A stretch of 64,000 nt of DNA from Massilia sp. PDC64 (lineage in GTDB: Bacteria; Pseudomonadota; Gammaproteobacteria; Burkholderiales; Burkholderiaceae_D). A program made the position numbers and the translations under genes. Numbering within the stretch: the first letter of the stretch is position 1; every line of letters starts with the position of its first letter. The DNA is taken from assembly GCF_900101265.1 (NCBI RefSeq), contig NZ_FMZS01000009.1, positions 248,001 through 312,000 on the forward strand, given 5' to 3'. This document shows positions 53,007-62,033 of the stretch, in pieces. The notes beneath the pieces were generated by a model that saw only the letters and a program-made list of their open reading frames with translations, was not told where the DNA came from and did no database searches.

Positions 53007-54065
53007 TCAGAACAGGTGCATCACGCCCACCGACGTGCCGCGCTGGAGGGTCTGCTTCGACGAGGGAATCAGCGCACCGTCGTAGCGGTTGACGTCGAAC
53101 TCCGCATACAGGTTGGTGCGCTTGGAGAAGGCATAGGTTGCGCCCAGCAGGAACAGGTCGCGCCTGCCTCCGCCTGCCGCGCTGCCGTAATCCGAGCGGT
53201 AGACGGCCGCCGTGACGTCCACGGGGCGGTTGACCCGGACACTGATGCCGGCGAAACGCGTCTCGTTCTGGTAAGTGCCCGCGGCGGCCGTTTCCTGGCG
53301 CTCGCGCGACATGCCGCCTTTCACCGTCATGCCACCCAGCTTGAAACCGCCGCCCGCCACGAACATGTTGTTGGTGAAGCCGGCCGGCGTCTGCTTGCGG
53401 ATGTAGGCGCCCGCCGCCAGCAGCGTGCTGCCCGCGTAGCTGAAGGCCGCGCCGCGCGCGGTGCCCTTGCCCGCGTCGCCCGCGACTTCGCCCGGCGCGT
53501 ACTCGGCGCGCACCGTCAGCCCGCCGAAGGTCCCCGTGTACTGGATATCGTTGTTGAAGCGCGTCCCCGAATTCGACGACGCGGAGAGGCCGGCCGTCTT
53601 CGCCGCCGCCGGCAGGCTCGTGCCCGCGCCCGACGACAGCGGCGTGATCGACGTGTAGTTGTGGTTGAACGGATCGAGGAACTTCTCGGTCCGGAAAGCC
53701 ACGGTGTACTGCCGCCCGAGATCGATCGAACCCCAGGCGCCGCCCAGGCCGACCGCCGCGGTACGATTGAACAGCACGTTGTTCGTGTTGTCCAGCGCGC
53801 CCGTCTTGTCGTTGAAGCCGCTCTCGAGCTGGAAGTGCGCGTTCAGGCCGTTGCCGAGGTCCTCCTTGCCGCGGAAGCCCAACCGGTTCGGATAATAGTT
53901 GCCGGAGGCCGTCGACAGCAGGCCGTTGCCCGCCGCGTCGACATTGGTTTGATAACGGACGCCGCCGTCGATGGAACCGTAGATCGTCACGGCGGAGGAT
54001 TGCGCAGAGGCGCCGGCCGGCAACAGCGCGGCCGCTGCCAGCACCAGGGTGGCTTGTGTCTTCAT
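53007..54065 (-). CDS. Gram-negative porin
   Basis: The 352-residue outer-membrane protein has a signal peptide (ending ASAQS) and a 16-strand trimeric-porin pattern starting SSAVTIYGSIDGGVRYQTN and ending with a terminal Phe (GVMHLF). It is of the Burkholderiales OmpC/OmpF type (GNGLNAHFQLESGFNDKTG). It is the last gene of the catabolic cluster driven from 57166, so it probably admits the substrate. Confidence 0.93.
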   Translation of the reverse strand: MKTQATLVLAAAALLPAGASAQSSAVTIYGSIDGGVRYQTNVDAAGNGLLSTASGNYYPNRLGFRGKEDLGNGLNAHFQLESGFNDKTGALDNTNNVLFNRTAAVGLGGAWGSIDLGRQYTVAFRTEKFLDPFNHNYTSITPLSSGAGTSLPAAAKTAGLSASSNSGTRFNNDIQYTGTFGGLTVRAEYAPGEVAGDAGKGTARGAAFSYAGSTLLAAGAYIRKQTPAGFTNNMFVAGGGFKLGGMTVKGGMSRERQETAAAGTYQNETRFAGISVRVNRPVDVTAAVYRSDYGSAAGGGRRDLFLLGATYAFSKRTNLYAEFDVNRYDGALIPSSKQTLQRGTSVGVMHLF

Positions 54066-54134
54066 TGTCTCGTTTTATAGTAGGTGTGATCGGCGGCCGG
54101 ACAGGCCGCCGGTGAAAACGCAGTGATGCGATGG

Positions 54135-55460
54135 TCAGGCCGTGGCCTTGGCTTGCGCGTTGCGCGCCGCCCGGTGGGTCTCGTTGCTGAGCGTGAGCAG
54201 GGTGATGATGCTGGCCACGGCCAGGACCGCGATCGGCAACAGGCCCAGCGCATGGCTGCCCGTCGCTTCCTTGATCCAGCCGTAGGCATTGACCATCAAC
54301 CCGCCGCCGATGAGGTTCGACGCCGCGTTGATGGCGGCCAGGCCGGCCGCTGCGGAACCCGAGGCGAGCCACGACGAGCTCAGTGCCCAGAACGGTCCCT
54401 TGAACGAGTAGGCGCCGATCAGCACGCAGGTCAGCAGCATGACGGTCGGCAGCAGCGACGTCACGAACAGCGTGCACAGCATGCCGCCCGCGATCAGCGC
54501 CAGCGGGATCGCGGTATGCCAGCGGCGCTCGCCCTTGCGGTCCGAATGGCGGCCCCACCAGACCATCAGTACGGCGGCGATCACGTACGGCACGGCGTTG
54601 ACGAGGCCCGTCTCCATCACGGTCAGGCCGAACGATTTGATGAGCTGCGGCTGCCACACGCCCAGGACAGTACCGGCCGACGACGCGGTGGCGCACACGA
54701 GGGCCATGCCCAGCACTTCTTTACTGCGCAGGATCTTCCACAGCGACGGGTGCGGGCCTGCGGCCTTCTTCTCGACACGTTCCTTCTCCAGGCGCGCCGA
54801 CAGCCAGTCGCGCTGTTCCGCGCTCAGCCACGCCGCCTGTTCCGGGCGGTCGGTCAGGAAGAACAGGCAGGCGACGCCCAGCACGACGGTCGGCAGGCCT
54901 TCGAGGATGAACAGCCAGTGCCAGCCGCGCAGGCCGAGCAGTCCGTCGGCTTGCAGCAGCAGCGCGGAGATCGGCGAGCCGACGAAGCTGGCCATCGGCA
55001 CCGCGACCATGAAGATGGCGACGATGCGCGCGCGGTACGCGGCGGGGAACCAGTACGTGAGGTACAGCACGACGCCGGGGAAGAATCCCGCCTCGGCCGC
55101 GCCGAGCAAAAAGCGCAGCACGTACAGCGACGTCGCGCCCTGCACCAGCGCCATGCCGGCCGAGACGAGACCCCACGTGATCATGATGCGCGCGATCCAC
55201 TTGCGCGCGCCGAACTTCTGCAGCGCCAGGTTGCTCGGCACTTCGAACAGGAAGTACGAGATGAAAAACAGGCTGCCCGCGAACCCGAACATCTTCGGCG
55301 TGAGGCCGAGGTCGTGATTCATCTGCAGCGAGGCCATGCCGATGTTCCCGCGGTCGATGAAGGCCAGCAGGTAACACAGCATCAGGAAAGGGATGAGGCG
55401 CCAGGTGATCCTGCGGATGGTGTCCGCTTCCAGGCGCGCGTTGTGATCGGTTCCGCTCAT
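54135..55460 (-). CDS. MFS transporter, anion:cation symporter (ACS) type
   Basis: The 441-residue inner-membrane protein has twelve spans and the ACS motifs RLIPFLMLCYLLAFIDRGNIGMA and FLLGAAEAGFFPGVVLYLTYWFP. ACS members take up organic acids such as phthalate, tartrate, hexuronates or 4-hydroxyphenylacetate. ATG 55460 has GGAG upstream. The gene is in line with the dehydrogenase and aldolase genes, so it probably imports their substrate. Confidence 0.92.
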   Translation of the reverse strand: MSGTDHNARLEADTIRRITWRLIPFLMLCYLLAFIDRGNIGMASLQMNHDLGLTPKMFGFAGSLFFISYFLFEVPSNLALQKFGARKWIARIMITWGLVSAGMALVQGATSLYVLRFLLGAAEAGFFPGVVLYLTYWFPAAYRARIVAIFMVAVPMASFVGSPISALLLQADGLLGLRGWHWLFILEGLPTVVLGVACLFFLTDRPEQAAWLSAEQRDWLSARLEKERVEKKAAGPHPSLWKILRSKEVLGMALVCATASSAGTVLGVWQPQLIKSFGLTVMETGLVNAVPYVIAAVLMVWWGRHSDRKGERRWHTAIPLALIAGGMLCTLFVTSLLPTVMLLTCVLIGAYSFKGPFWALSSSWLASGSAAAGLAAINAASNLIGGGLMVNAYGWIKEATGSHALGLLPIAVLAVASIITLLTLSNETHRAARNAQAKATA

Positions 55461-55526
55461 GGTCGTCTCCAATAATGTAATCGTTATGCGCGTCTTGGTG
55501 CGCGCTTGTCGTTGTTGTTTGCGGCG

Positions 55527-56474
55527 TCAGGCCGCCTGTTCGAGTACCGCGAGCACGTTGCGCGCCGCGGCCGTGCCCATGCCGACGTAGGCATCGCCCG
55601 TCACGCCGCCGATGTGCGGCGACAGGATCGCGTTCGGGATCGCCGTGAACGGATGGCCGGCGGCGAACGGCTCGACCTGGAAACTGTCCAGGCCCGCCGC
55701 GCGCAGGGCGCCGCTCTTCAGCGCGTCCGCGAGCGCCGTCTCGTCGATCAATCCGCCGCGCGCCGTGTTCACGACGATGGCGCCGGGCCGCATCGTTGCC
55801 AGACTCTTTGCGTTCAGCATGTTGGCGTTGTCCGGCGTGAGGGGACAATGCAGCGACAGCACGTCCGCACCCGCGATGACGTCGGCCAGCGACAGCAGTT
55901 CGACGCCTTCCGGCGCGGCCTTCGCGAACGGGTCGTGCGCGATCACGCGCATCTCCATCGCGCGGCCGATGGCGGCCACGCGCGCGCCGATCGCGCCCAG
56001 GCCCACGAGGCCCAGCGTGCGGCCGCGCAGTTCCAGGCTTTTATGCGTCGCCTTGTCCCAGTGGCCACCGTGCATGCGCTGGTCGAGCACGGAGACATCC
56101 TTGGCGCACGCGAGGATCAGGGCCCACGTGTGCTCGGCGACGGCGGGCGCGTTGGCGCCGACGGCGGCTTTCACCGCGATACCGCGCGCGGCGGCGGTGT
56201 CGCGGTCGATCGTGTCGATGCCCGTGCCGTGCTTGGAAATCACGCGCAGGCGCGGGCTCGCGTCGATCACGCGCGCCGTGATGCGGCCGTAGCGCACGAT
56301 GATCGCGACCGGCTCGTGCCGGCGGCACAGGTCGACGAGATGGTCCTCGTCGGGCGTCTTGCCGGCATAGACGATGTCGAAGCCGGCCAGCAGTTCGACA
56401 GCCTGTTCGGCCAGGTCGGCGCCGGTCACGAGGACGACATCCCTGCGGGCCTGCGGGGCGAGGACGGCGCTCAC
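55527..56474 (-). CDS. D-2-hydroxyacid dehydrogenase
   Basis: The 315-residue enzyme is an NAD-dependent D-isomer 2-hydroxyacid dehydrogenase. The Rossmann motif GLVGLGAIGARVA, the catalytic Arg in VVNTARGGLID and the His in LSPHIGGVTGDAYVG are present. It starts with GTG at 56474, chosen because GTGA overlaps the stop of the aldolase gene by 4 bases, a normal coupled junction. Substrate probably a hydroxy- or keto-acid made by the aldolase. Confidence 0.9.
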   Translation of the reverse strand: MSAVLAPQARRDVVLVTGADLAEQAVELLAGFDIVYAGKTPDEDHLVDLCRRHEPVAIIVRYGRITARVIDASPRLRVISKHGTGIDTIDRDTAAARGIAVKAAVGANAPAVAEHTWALILACAKDVSVLDQRMHGGHWDKATHKSLELRGRTLGLVGLGAIGARVAAIGRAMEMRVIAHDPFAKAAPEGVELLSLADVIAGADVLSLHCPLTPDNANMLNAKSLATMRPGAIVVNTARGGLIDETALADALKSGALRAAGLDSFQVEPFAAGHPFTAIPNAILSPHIGGVTGDAYVGMGTAAARNVLAVLEQAA

Positions 56475-57166
56475 AGCGTCTCTCCTTCGGCCAGCACGCC
56501 GGCCTTGCGCAGCGCCGCGTCGAGCCACGCCGGGCGCAGCTGGGTGCCGTTGCGGATGCCTTCCAGGCGCGCCGTCTCGTCGGCCAGCTTCTTTTCCGCC
56601 AGCTGCAGCACGGTCGGCACCTTGGCCGGTTCGACGGCGACGACGCCGTCGCCATCGGCCACGATCAGGTCGCCCGGGTTGACGGTCACGCCGCCCACCG
56701 ACACGGGCCAGTTGATCCGGCCCGGCACCAGTTTCGACGGCCCGTTCGGATTCGCGCCGATGGCGTACATCGGGAAGCCCAGTTCGCGGATCGCTTCCGT
56801 GTCGCGCACGGCGCCGTACACGACGACGCCGGCGATGCCGATCGCCATGCATTGCGACACCATGATCTCGCCCATCAGCGCGCAGGATTCGTCACCCTTG
56901 CCGTCGATGACGAGCACGTCGCCGGGCTTCGCGAGCGCCATCGCCGCGTGAATCATCAGGTTGTCGCCGGGGCGGACGTCGATCGTCAGCGCGGGGCCGG
57001 CCAGGCGCATCGTCGGCGCCAGCGGGGCGATGCGGCTGGACAGCGCGCCGCGGCGGCCGGCAACGTCGGCCAGGATGGAGGAGGGATAGCGGGCCGCGCG
57101 CGCGACCAGTGCGGAATCGACACGGTGGATGTCGCGGATGACGTCGGGTGGAGTGGACTGGCTCAT
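56471..57166 (-). CDS. RraA family 4-hydroxy-4-methyl-2-oxoglutarate aldolase-like protein
   Basis: The 231-residue protein has the RraA/HMG-aldolase fold: DVRPGDNLMIHAAMALAKPGDVLVIDGKGDESCALMGEIM and the active-site GIAGVVVYGAVRDTEAIRELGFPMYAIG with the Arg-Asp pair. HMG aldolases release pyruvate; the close relation to RraA makes exact reaction uncertain. GAGGAG precedes ATG 57166. It is the first gene of the cluster and divergent from LysR. Confidence 0.88.
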   Translation of the reverse strand: MSQSTPPDVIRDIHRVDSALVARAARYPSSILADVAGRRGALSSRIAPLAPTMRLAGPALTIDVRPGDNLMIHAAMALAKPGDVLVIDGKGDESCALMGEIMVSQCMAIGIAGVVVYGAVRDTEAIRELGFPMYAIGANPNGPSKLVPGRINWPVSVGGVTVNPGDLIVADGDGVVAVEPAKVPTVLQLAEKKLADETARLEGIRNGTQLRPAWLDAALRKAGVLAEGETL

Positions 57167-57271
57167 GAAAGTCTCCTCGTTAGAAAGTATTGGTTGAAAC
57201 GAGTATAGAAATGGCCATCCATAATGTATATTCACTTAATTTTAAAAATTCCAAACTTTCAGGAATATGTC

Positions 57272-58165
57272 ATGGACTTCCGCGACCTGAAGTATTTCGA
57301 AGTCATCGCCACCGAAGGCAACCTGGCGCGCGCCGCAGAACGCGTGCACCGCACCCAGCCGGCGCTGACGAAATGCATCGACCGGCTCGAAGAATCGCTG
57401 GGCTCGAAGCTGTTCGAAAAGGATGGCCGGGGCATGCGCCTGACGGCCGCCGGCCATGTCCTGCTGAAACGCACGCGCCAGATGGCGCTGATGGTGGAAG
57501 AGACGGCGCGCGAGATGCGCGACCACGCCGGCGGCCTGCAGGGCCAGGTGCGCATCGGCTGCGTGCCGACGATGGCCGAGCACCTGATGCCCGCCGTGTT
57601 CGCGCAGCTGCTGGCCGAGGCGCCCGCGATCACGGTCACCCTGGCCGTCGCGATGAACGACAACCTGCTGGCCAGCTTGCGCGACGGCGACATCGACCTC
57701 GTCGTCGGGCCGATGCTGGACGGCGATCCGGACATCGTCAGCGAGCAGATCGCGGAAGATACGATGGTCGTGATGGCGAGCGCGCACCACCCCGTGTTCG
57801 ACGCGCCCCGCACGCTCGCGGACCTCGTGCACTACAAATGGATGCTGCCGGCGCGGACGGTCGCGTCGCGCCAATGGATCGACCAGACCTTCGAACGGCA
57901 CGGGCTGCCGCGGCCGGACGTGCAGATCGAATCGAACGTGCTGAACTGGATCCTGCCGATGCTGGAGACGACGCCGCTGCTGGGCTTCGTCACGCGCTAC
58001 AACCTCGTGGCCGGGCGCGCGCGCGTGCGCGAGGTGGTGGTGCCCGAGGCGCAGATGAAGCGGCGGCTCGGGCTGGCGTATCGGAAGAACGGTTATTTGT
58101 CGCCGGTGGCGGCGCGGGTGGCGGATATCCTGCGGGTGCGGGGGAAGGAGTTGCTGCTCGTCTGA
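57272..58165 (+). CDS. LysR family transcriptional regulator
   Basis: The 297-residue protein has the LysR helix-turn-helix (MDFRDLKYFEVIATEGNLARAAERVHRTQPALTKCIDRLEESLGSKLFEKDGRG) and a substrate-binding domain from about residue 90. It diverges from the aldolase-dehydrogenase-MFS-porin genes, so it is their probable regulator. ATG 57272 is chosen with AGGAA upstream; the longer start at 57224 is out of the family alignment. Confidence 0.92.
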   Translation: MDFRDLKYFEVIATEGNLARAAERVHRTQPALTKCIDRLEESLGSKLFEKDGRGMRLTAAGHVLLKRTRQMALMVEETAREMRDHAGGLQGQVRIGCVPTMAEHLMPAVFAQLLAEAPAITVTLAVAMNDNLLASLRDGDIDLVVGPMLDGDPDIVSEQIAEDTMVVMASAHHPVFDAPRTLADLVHYKWMLPARTVASRQWIDQTFERHGLPRPDVQIESNVLNWILPMLETTPLLGFVTRYNLVAGRARVREVVVPEAQMKRRLGLAYRKNGYLSPVAARVADILRVRGKELLLV

Positions 58166-58171
58166 ACGCCG

Positions 58172-59044
58172 TCACACCAGCGCATGCCCTTTCATGCGCG
58201 TCAGGATCGCCAGCGGACTCGCGTCCTTGTCGTACTGATGCATGGGCGACAGCTGCAGCGTGTGCTCCATCATGTACTGCCCCGCCATCACGGCATGCGA
58301 CGTCTGGTCCGAGAAGCACACCCACGCGCAGCCCGGCGGGAAGTTGAACGTGACCTGCGGCGCGTTCTTCTGGTAGTCGAGGTCGGACTTCATCGCGTCG
58401 TGCAGCTGCAGCATGATGTGGTCGTATTCGCTGCGCAGCGACTTCGTCACGTGCAGCGCGTTCAGCACCTTCGCCTGCCACGCCGAATACGGTTTTACTT
58501 TCGGCAGGAAGCGCCGGGCCACGTCCTCGAACGGTTCGCCCACGCGCCACACGCGCGGTTCGCCTTCCAGGTTCACGTTGGTGAACACGCGCAGCAGGCG
58601 CTCGCCGTAATTCGGGCGCGACGGGAACGCGTCCACGTGCATGCGGCGGTCGTCCGCGCGCCACGACTGCACGCGGTTCTGCACGACGGACGGCCGGAAG
58701 CTCGTCGCGCCGCGGCGCAGGTGCTCGCCGTAGCGCGGCACCAGGTTGCCCAGCAGGCTCTCGGCCTCGGCGCGGAAGCGCCCGATCATCCCGGCCATCA
58801 GCGCCTTCGTCGCATCGTCGCCGACGACGCCTTTCAGGTCGCCGGTCGACGAGAGGCTGATGTTGCGGGTCTTGGGGTCGCGGATGTCTTCGCGAAACAG
58901 CGCCAGCTCTTCCTTCTGCGGCGCGAAGCCATGCTGCGCGAAGTTGGGGAAGTACAGCACCTTGCCCGCTTCCAGCGCGGCGATCCAGGCCGGGTTGCCG
59001 TGGCCCACGTCCGCCATGTCGATCTCGACGATCTGTTTTTCCAT
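58172..59044 (-). CDS. kdoO: Kdo hydroxylase family protein
   Basis: The 290-residue protein matches the Fe(II)/2-oxoglutarate-dependent 3-deoxy-D-manno-octulosonic acid (Kdo) hydroxylase family, which turns Kdo into Ko in the lipopolysaccharide inner core. The metal site HVDAFPSRPNYGERLLRVF (His-x-Asp) and the late Arg/His in LAILTRMKGHALV region, plus RRGATSFRPSVVQNR, are visible. ATG 59044 is preferred to the TTG at 59053. It lies 12 bases behind an ABC exporter gene and is convergent with the LysR gene. Confidence 0.88.
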   Translation of the reverse strand: MEKQIVEIDMADVGHGNPAWIAALEAGKVLYFPNFAQHGFAPQKEELALFREDIRDPKTRNISLSSTGDLKGVVGDDATKALMAGMIGRFRAEAESLLGNLVPRYGEHLRRGATSFRPSVVQNRVQSWRADDRRMHVDAFPSRPNYGERLLRVFTNVNLEGEPRVWRVGEPFEDVARRFLPKVKPYSAWQAKVLNALHVTKSLRSEYDHIMLQLHDAMKSDLDYQKNAPQVTFNFPPGCAWVCFSDQTSHAVMAGQYMMEHTLQLSPMHQYDKDASPLAILTRMKGHALV

Positions 59045-59056
59045 CCTGTTCAATCC

Positions 59057-60904
59057 TTAATCTTGTACTTCCTCGACCGGCTTCGAGGCCAGGTCCTCGT
59101 CCTGCCTTGCCTGCTGGCGGTCCCACATCTGCCTGTACAGGCCGTCCGCCGCGATCAGGGCCGCGTGCGTGCCCCGTTCGACGATGCGGCCATGGTCTAG
59201 CACGAGGATCTGGTGGGCGTCCGCGATGGTCGACAGGCGGTGCGCGATGACGAGCGTCGTTCTCTGCTTCGCGATTTCCTTCAGCTGCGCCTGGATCGCC
59301 TGCTCCGACTTCGAATCGAGCGCCGACGTGGCTTCGTCGAAGATCAGGATCGCGGGATTCTTCAGCAAAGTGCGCGCGATGGCCACCCGCTGCTTCTCGC
59401 CGCCGGAGAGCTTCAGGCCGCGTTCACCCACCATTGTCGCATAGCCGTCCGGCAGGCTTTCGATGAAGTCGTGGATCGACGCCGCACGCGCCGCCGCCAC
59501 GATGTCCGCGCGGCTCGCGCCCGGGCGGCCGTAGGCGATGTTGTATTCGATGGTGTCGTTGAATAGCACCGTGTCCTGCGGGACGATGCCGATCGCGTGA
59601 CGCAGCGAATCCTGCGTCACGTGCCGGATGTCCTGGCCGTCGATGCGGATGGCTCCTCCCTGCACGTCGTAGAAGCGGAACAGCAGGCGCGACAGCGTCG
59701 ACTTGCCCGAGCCGCTATGGCCCACGACGGCCGTCGTCGTGCCGGGCGGGATCGTGAAGTCGACGTCGAACAGGATCTGGCGTTTGGGGTCGTAGCTGAA
59801 ATCCACGTGCGAGAACTCGACTTTCGCGCCATGCGTCACCAAGGGCTTCGCATCGGGCGAATCCGCCACTTCGCGGTTCTGCTCGAGGAGGCCGAACAGG
59901 CGCTCCATGTCGGCGAGGCTCTGCTTGATCTCGCGGTAGATCACGCCCAGGAAGTTCAGCGGGATGTACAGCTGGATCATGAAGGAGTTCACGAGCACGA
60001 GGTCGCCCAGGGTCATCGTCTTGTCGATCACGCCCTGCGTCGCGCGCCACAGGATCGCCGTGACGGCCGCCGCGATGATCAGCGACTGGCCGCTGTTCAG
60101 GAACGACAGCGACGTCTGCGAGCGCACCGCGGCCTGCTCGTACTTCTGCAGGCCTTCGTCGTAGCGCTTGGCCTCGTAGTCCTCGTTGCCGAAGTATTTC
60201 ACCGTCTCGTAGTTGATCAACGAATCGATGGCCTTCGTGTTCGCCTTCGAATCCAGGTCGTTCATCGTGCGGCGGAAGTGCGTGCGCCATTCCGTCACGG
60301 TGACGGTGAAGGTGATGTAGGTGACGAGCGCGATCGCGGTGATGCCCGCGAACCAGGCGTCGTAGTGCGTGCCGAGGTAGCCCAGCACCAGCGTGATCTC
60401 GACGAGCGTGGGCAGGATCGAGAACAGGGAGTACGAGACCAGCGAACTGACGCCGCGCGTGCCGCGCTCGATGTCGCGCGTCATGCCGCCCGTCTGGCGG
60501 TTCAGGTGGAAGCGCAGCGACAGCGAGTGCAGGTGCCGGAACACTTTCAGGGCGATCGTGCGCACGGCGCGCTGCGTCACCCGGGCGAACAGGAATTCGC
60601 GCAACTCGGTGAACAGCGTCGTCGAAAAGCGCAGCGCACCGTACGCGACCAGCGCGCCGAGCGGCAGCACGAGCAGCGCGTGCGGATTCGTCGGGCTGAT
60701 CGTCAGCGCGTCGATGAGCTTTTTCAGCACGAGCGGCACGCCCACGTTGGCCATCTTGGCGCCGACGAGGCAGATGAGCGCGGCCAGCACCCGCCACTTG
60801 TAGACCCACAGATAGGGCAGCAAGGTGGCGATGGTGGCCCAGTCGTTCCGTTTCGCGTTCGGGTCAGTCGGGGGCGGCAGGGAGTTCGGAGAAGAGCGTC
60901 GCAT
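59057..60904 (-). CDS. ABC transporter, Atm1/HMT1-type half transporter
   Basis: The 615-residue protein has a six-span membrane domain (from about residue 35) and an ATPase domain. Walker A (VGHSGSGKSTLS), signature (LSGGEKQRVAIARTLL) and Walker B (ILIFDEATSALD) are intact. It is like the Atm1/ABCB7 group that exports glutathione-linked or sulphur compounds and contributes to metal tolerance. ATG 60904 is chosen; the longer frame starts with TTG. Located beside kdoO with close spacing; joint expression is likely but a lipid link is unproven. Confidence 0.9.
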   Translation of the reverse strand: MRRSSPNSLPPPTDPNAKRNDWATIATLLPYLWVYKWRVLAALICLVGAKMANVGVPLVLKKLIDALTISPTNPHALLVLPLGALVAYGALRFSTTLFTELREFLFARVTQRAVRTIALKVFRHLHSLSLRFHLNRQTGGMTRDIERGTRGVSSLVSYSLFSILPTLVEITLVLGYLGTHYDAWFAGITAIALVTYITFTVTVTEWRTHFRRTMNDLDSKANTKAIDSLINYETVKYFGNEDYEAKRYDEGLQKYEQAAVRSQTSLSFLNSGQSLIIAAAVTAILWRATQGVIDKTMTLGDLVLVNSFMIQLYIPLNFLGVIYREIKQSLADMERLFGLLEQNREVADSPDAKPLVTHGAKVEFSHVDFSYDPKRQILFDVDFTIPPGTTTAVVGHSGSGKSTLSRLLFRFYDVQGGAIRIDGQDIRHVTQDSLRHAIGIVPQDTVLFNDTIEYNIAYGRPGASRADIVAAARAASIHDFIESLPDGYATMVGERGLKLSGGEKQRVAIARTLLKNPAILIFDEATSALDSKSEQAIQAQLKEIAKQRTTLVIAHRLSTIADAHQILVLDHGRIVERGTHAALIAADGLYRQMWDRQQARQDEDLASKPVEEVQD

Positions 60905-60966
60905 GGCAGTGCTTTGCCTTTTATGGTTCAATTCATGAGAATTGTAGCTTTTACCGAGAAATCAAG

Positions 60967-61401
60967 ATGACCGAGCCAGTAAACACCACCCCGTCCATCA
61001 CCCGCCTGCCGGAAGGAAAGATGCCCGTGCTGCGGATGATGCCCGCCCCGTCCGATGCGAACGTCTACGGGGACGTGTTCGGCGGCTGGATCATGGCCCA
61101 GGTCGACGTGGCCGGCTCGCTGCCGGCCGTGCGCCGCGCGAACGGCCGCGTTGCCACCATCGCCGTGAATTCCTTCGTGTTCAAGAATCCCGTGTTCGTG
61201 GGCGACCTGCTGTCGTTCTACGCCGACATCGTCAAGGTCGGCAATACGTCGATCACCGTCTATGTCGAGGTCTATGCGGAGCGCAACCGCCTGCAGACGG
61301 ACGTCGTCAAGGTGACGGAAGCGACCTTGACCTACGTCGCCACGGGCCCGGACCGCAAGCCGCGCCAGTTGCCGCCGCTGGAATCGCTGATCGCGCAATA
61401 A
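60967..61401 (+). CDS. Acyl-CoA thioesterase (YciA-like hotdog)
   Basis: The 144-residue single hotdog-domain enzyme hydrolyses acyl-CoA esters. NVYGDVFGGWIMAQVDVAGS carries the catalytic Asp, and VATIAVNSFVFKNPVFVGDLLSFYADI is the family strand. Divergent from the ABC exporter gene. It is followed after 10 bases by the broken phoD gene. Confidence 0.92.
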   Translation: MTEPVNTTPSITRLPEGKMPVLRMMPAPSDANVYGDVFGGWIMAQVDVAGSLPAVRRANGRVATIAVNSFVFKNPVFVGDLLSFYADIVKVGNTSITVYVEVYAERNRLQTDVVKVTEATLTYVATGPDRKPRQLPPLESLIAQ

Positions 61402-61411
61402 GCGCTTTTAC

Positions 61412-61984
61412 ATGACCTGGCCGCGCCGCCTGTTCCTGCTGAACGCCGCGCGGCTCGCTGCAGCGTCGTCTTCCCTGCTGCTCGCGAAGCCGTCGAACGC
61501 GGCCGGCTATCCGTTCAGCCTCGGCGTCGCGTCGGGCTCTCCCCTGCCCGATTCCGTGATCCTGTGGACGCGCGTCGCGCCCGACCCGCTCGATCCGGCG
61601 AAGACGCCACCGCTCGCGCTCACGCTCAGATGGGAGGTCGCGCACGACGGGGCGTTCCGCAAGATCGCCGCGAAGGGCACTGCCGTCGCGGCGCCGGAAC
61701 TGGCGCACAGCGTGCGCGTCGACGTGCGCGGCCTGGAACCGGGGCGCTGGTACTGGTACCGCTTCATGCTGGGCGACGCCGTCAGCCCCGTCGGCCGCAC
61801 GCGCACGGCGCCCGCGCCGGACAGCATGCCGGACAGCCTGAAGCTGGCCGTCGCGTCGTGCCAGCACTGGGAGTTCGGCAGCTATGCGGCGCACCGCTAC
61901 CTCGCGCAGGCGAACCCGGACCTCGTCGCCTTCCTCGGCGACTACATCTACGATACCCGCGAACTCATCGGTATGGACATGTAA
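61412..61984 (+). pseudogene. phoD: Alkaline phosphatase D, N-terminal fragment cut by an insertion
   Basis: The frame encodes 190 residues: a Tat-like or Sec signal (RRLFLLNAARLAAASSSLLLAK), the PhoD N-terminal domain (YPFSLGVASGSPLPDSVILWTRV) and the start of the metallophosphatase domain (LAVASCQHWEFGSYAAHR and VAFLGDYIYD). PhoD enzymes are near 500 residues with the metal-binding Asp and Tyr of GDYIYE. Here sequence after YIYD is unrelated and ends at TAA 61982. The C-terminal two-thirds and most metal ligands are absent, so the product should be inactive. Confidence 0.9.
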
Positions 61985-62010
61985 CCTAGAATGAGTTAGA
62001 GTATGGACAT
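61962..62010. repeat. Candidate recombination site at the left edge of the integrated element
   Basis: Inverted 7-base arms AACTCAT (61962-61968) and ATGAGTT (61991-61997) and a direct repeat GTATGGACAT at 61971-61980 and 62001-62010 (30-base period) lie where phoD sequence ends and base composition drops. Such nested short repeats are typical of tyrosine-recombinase core and arm sites. Exact junction lies somewhere between about 61950 and 61985. Confidence 0.6.
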
Positions 62011-62033
62011 TGACAAAATGACATAGCTCGATC

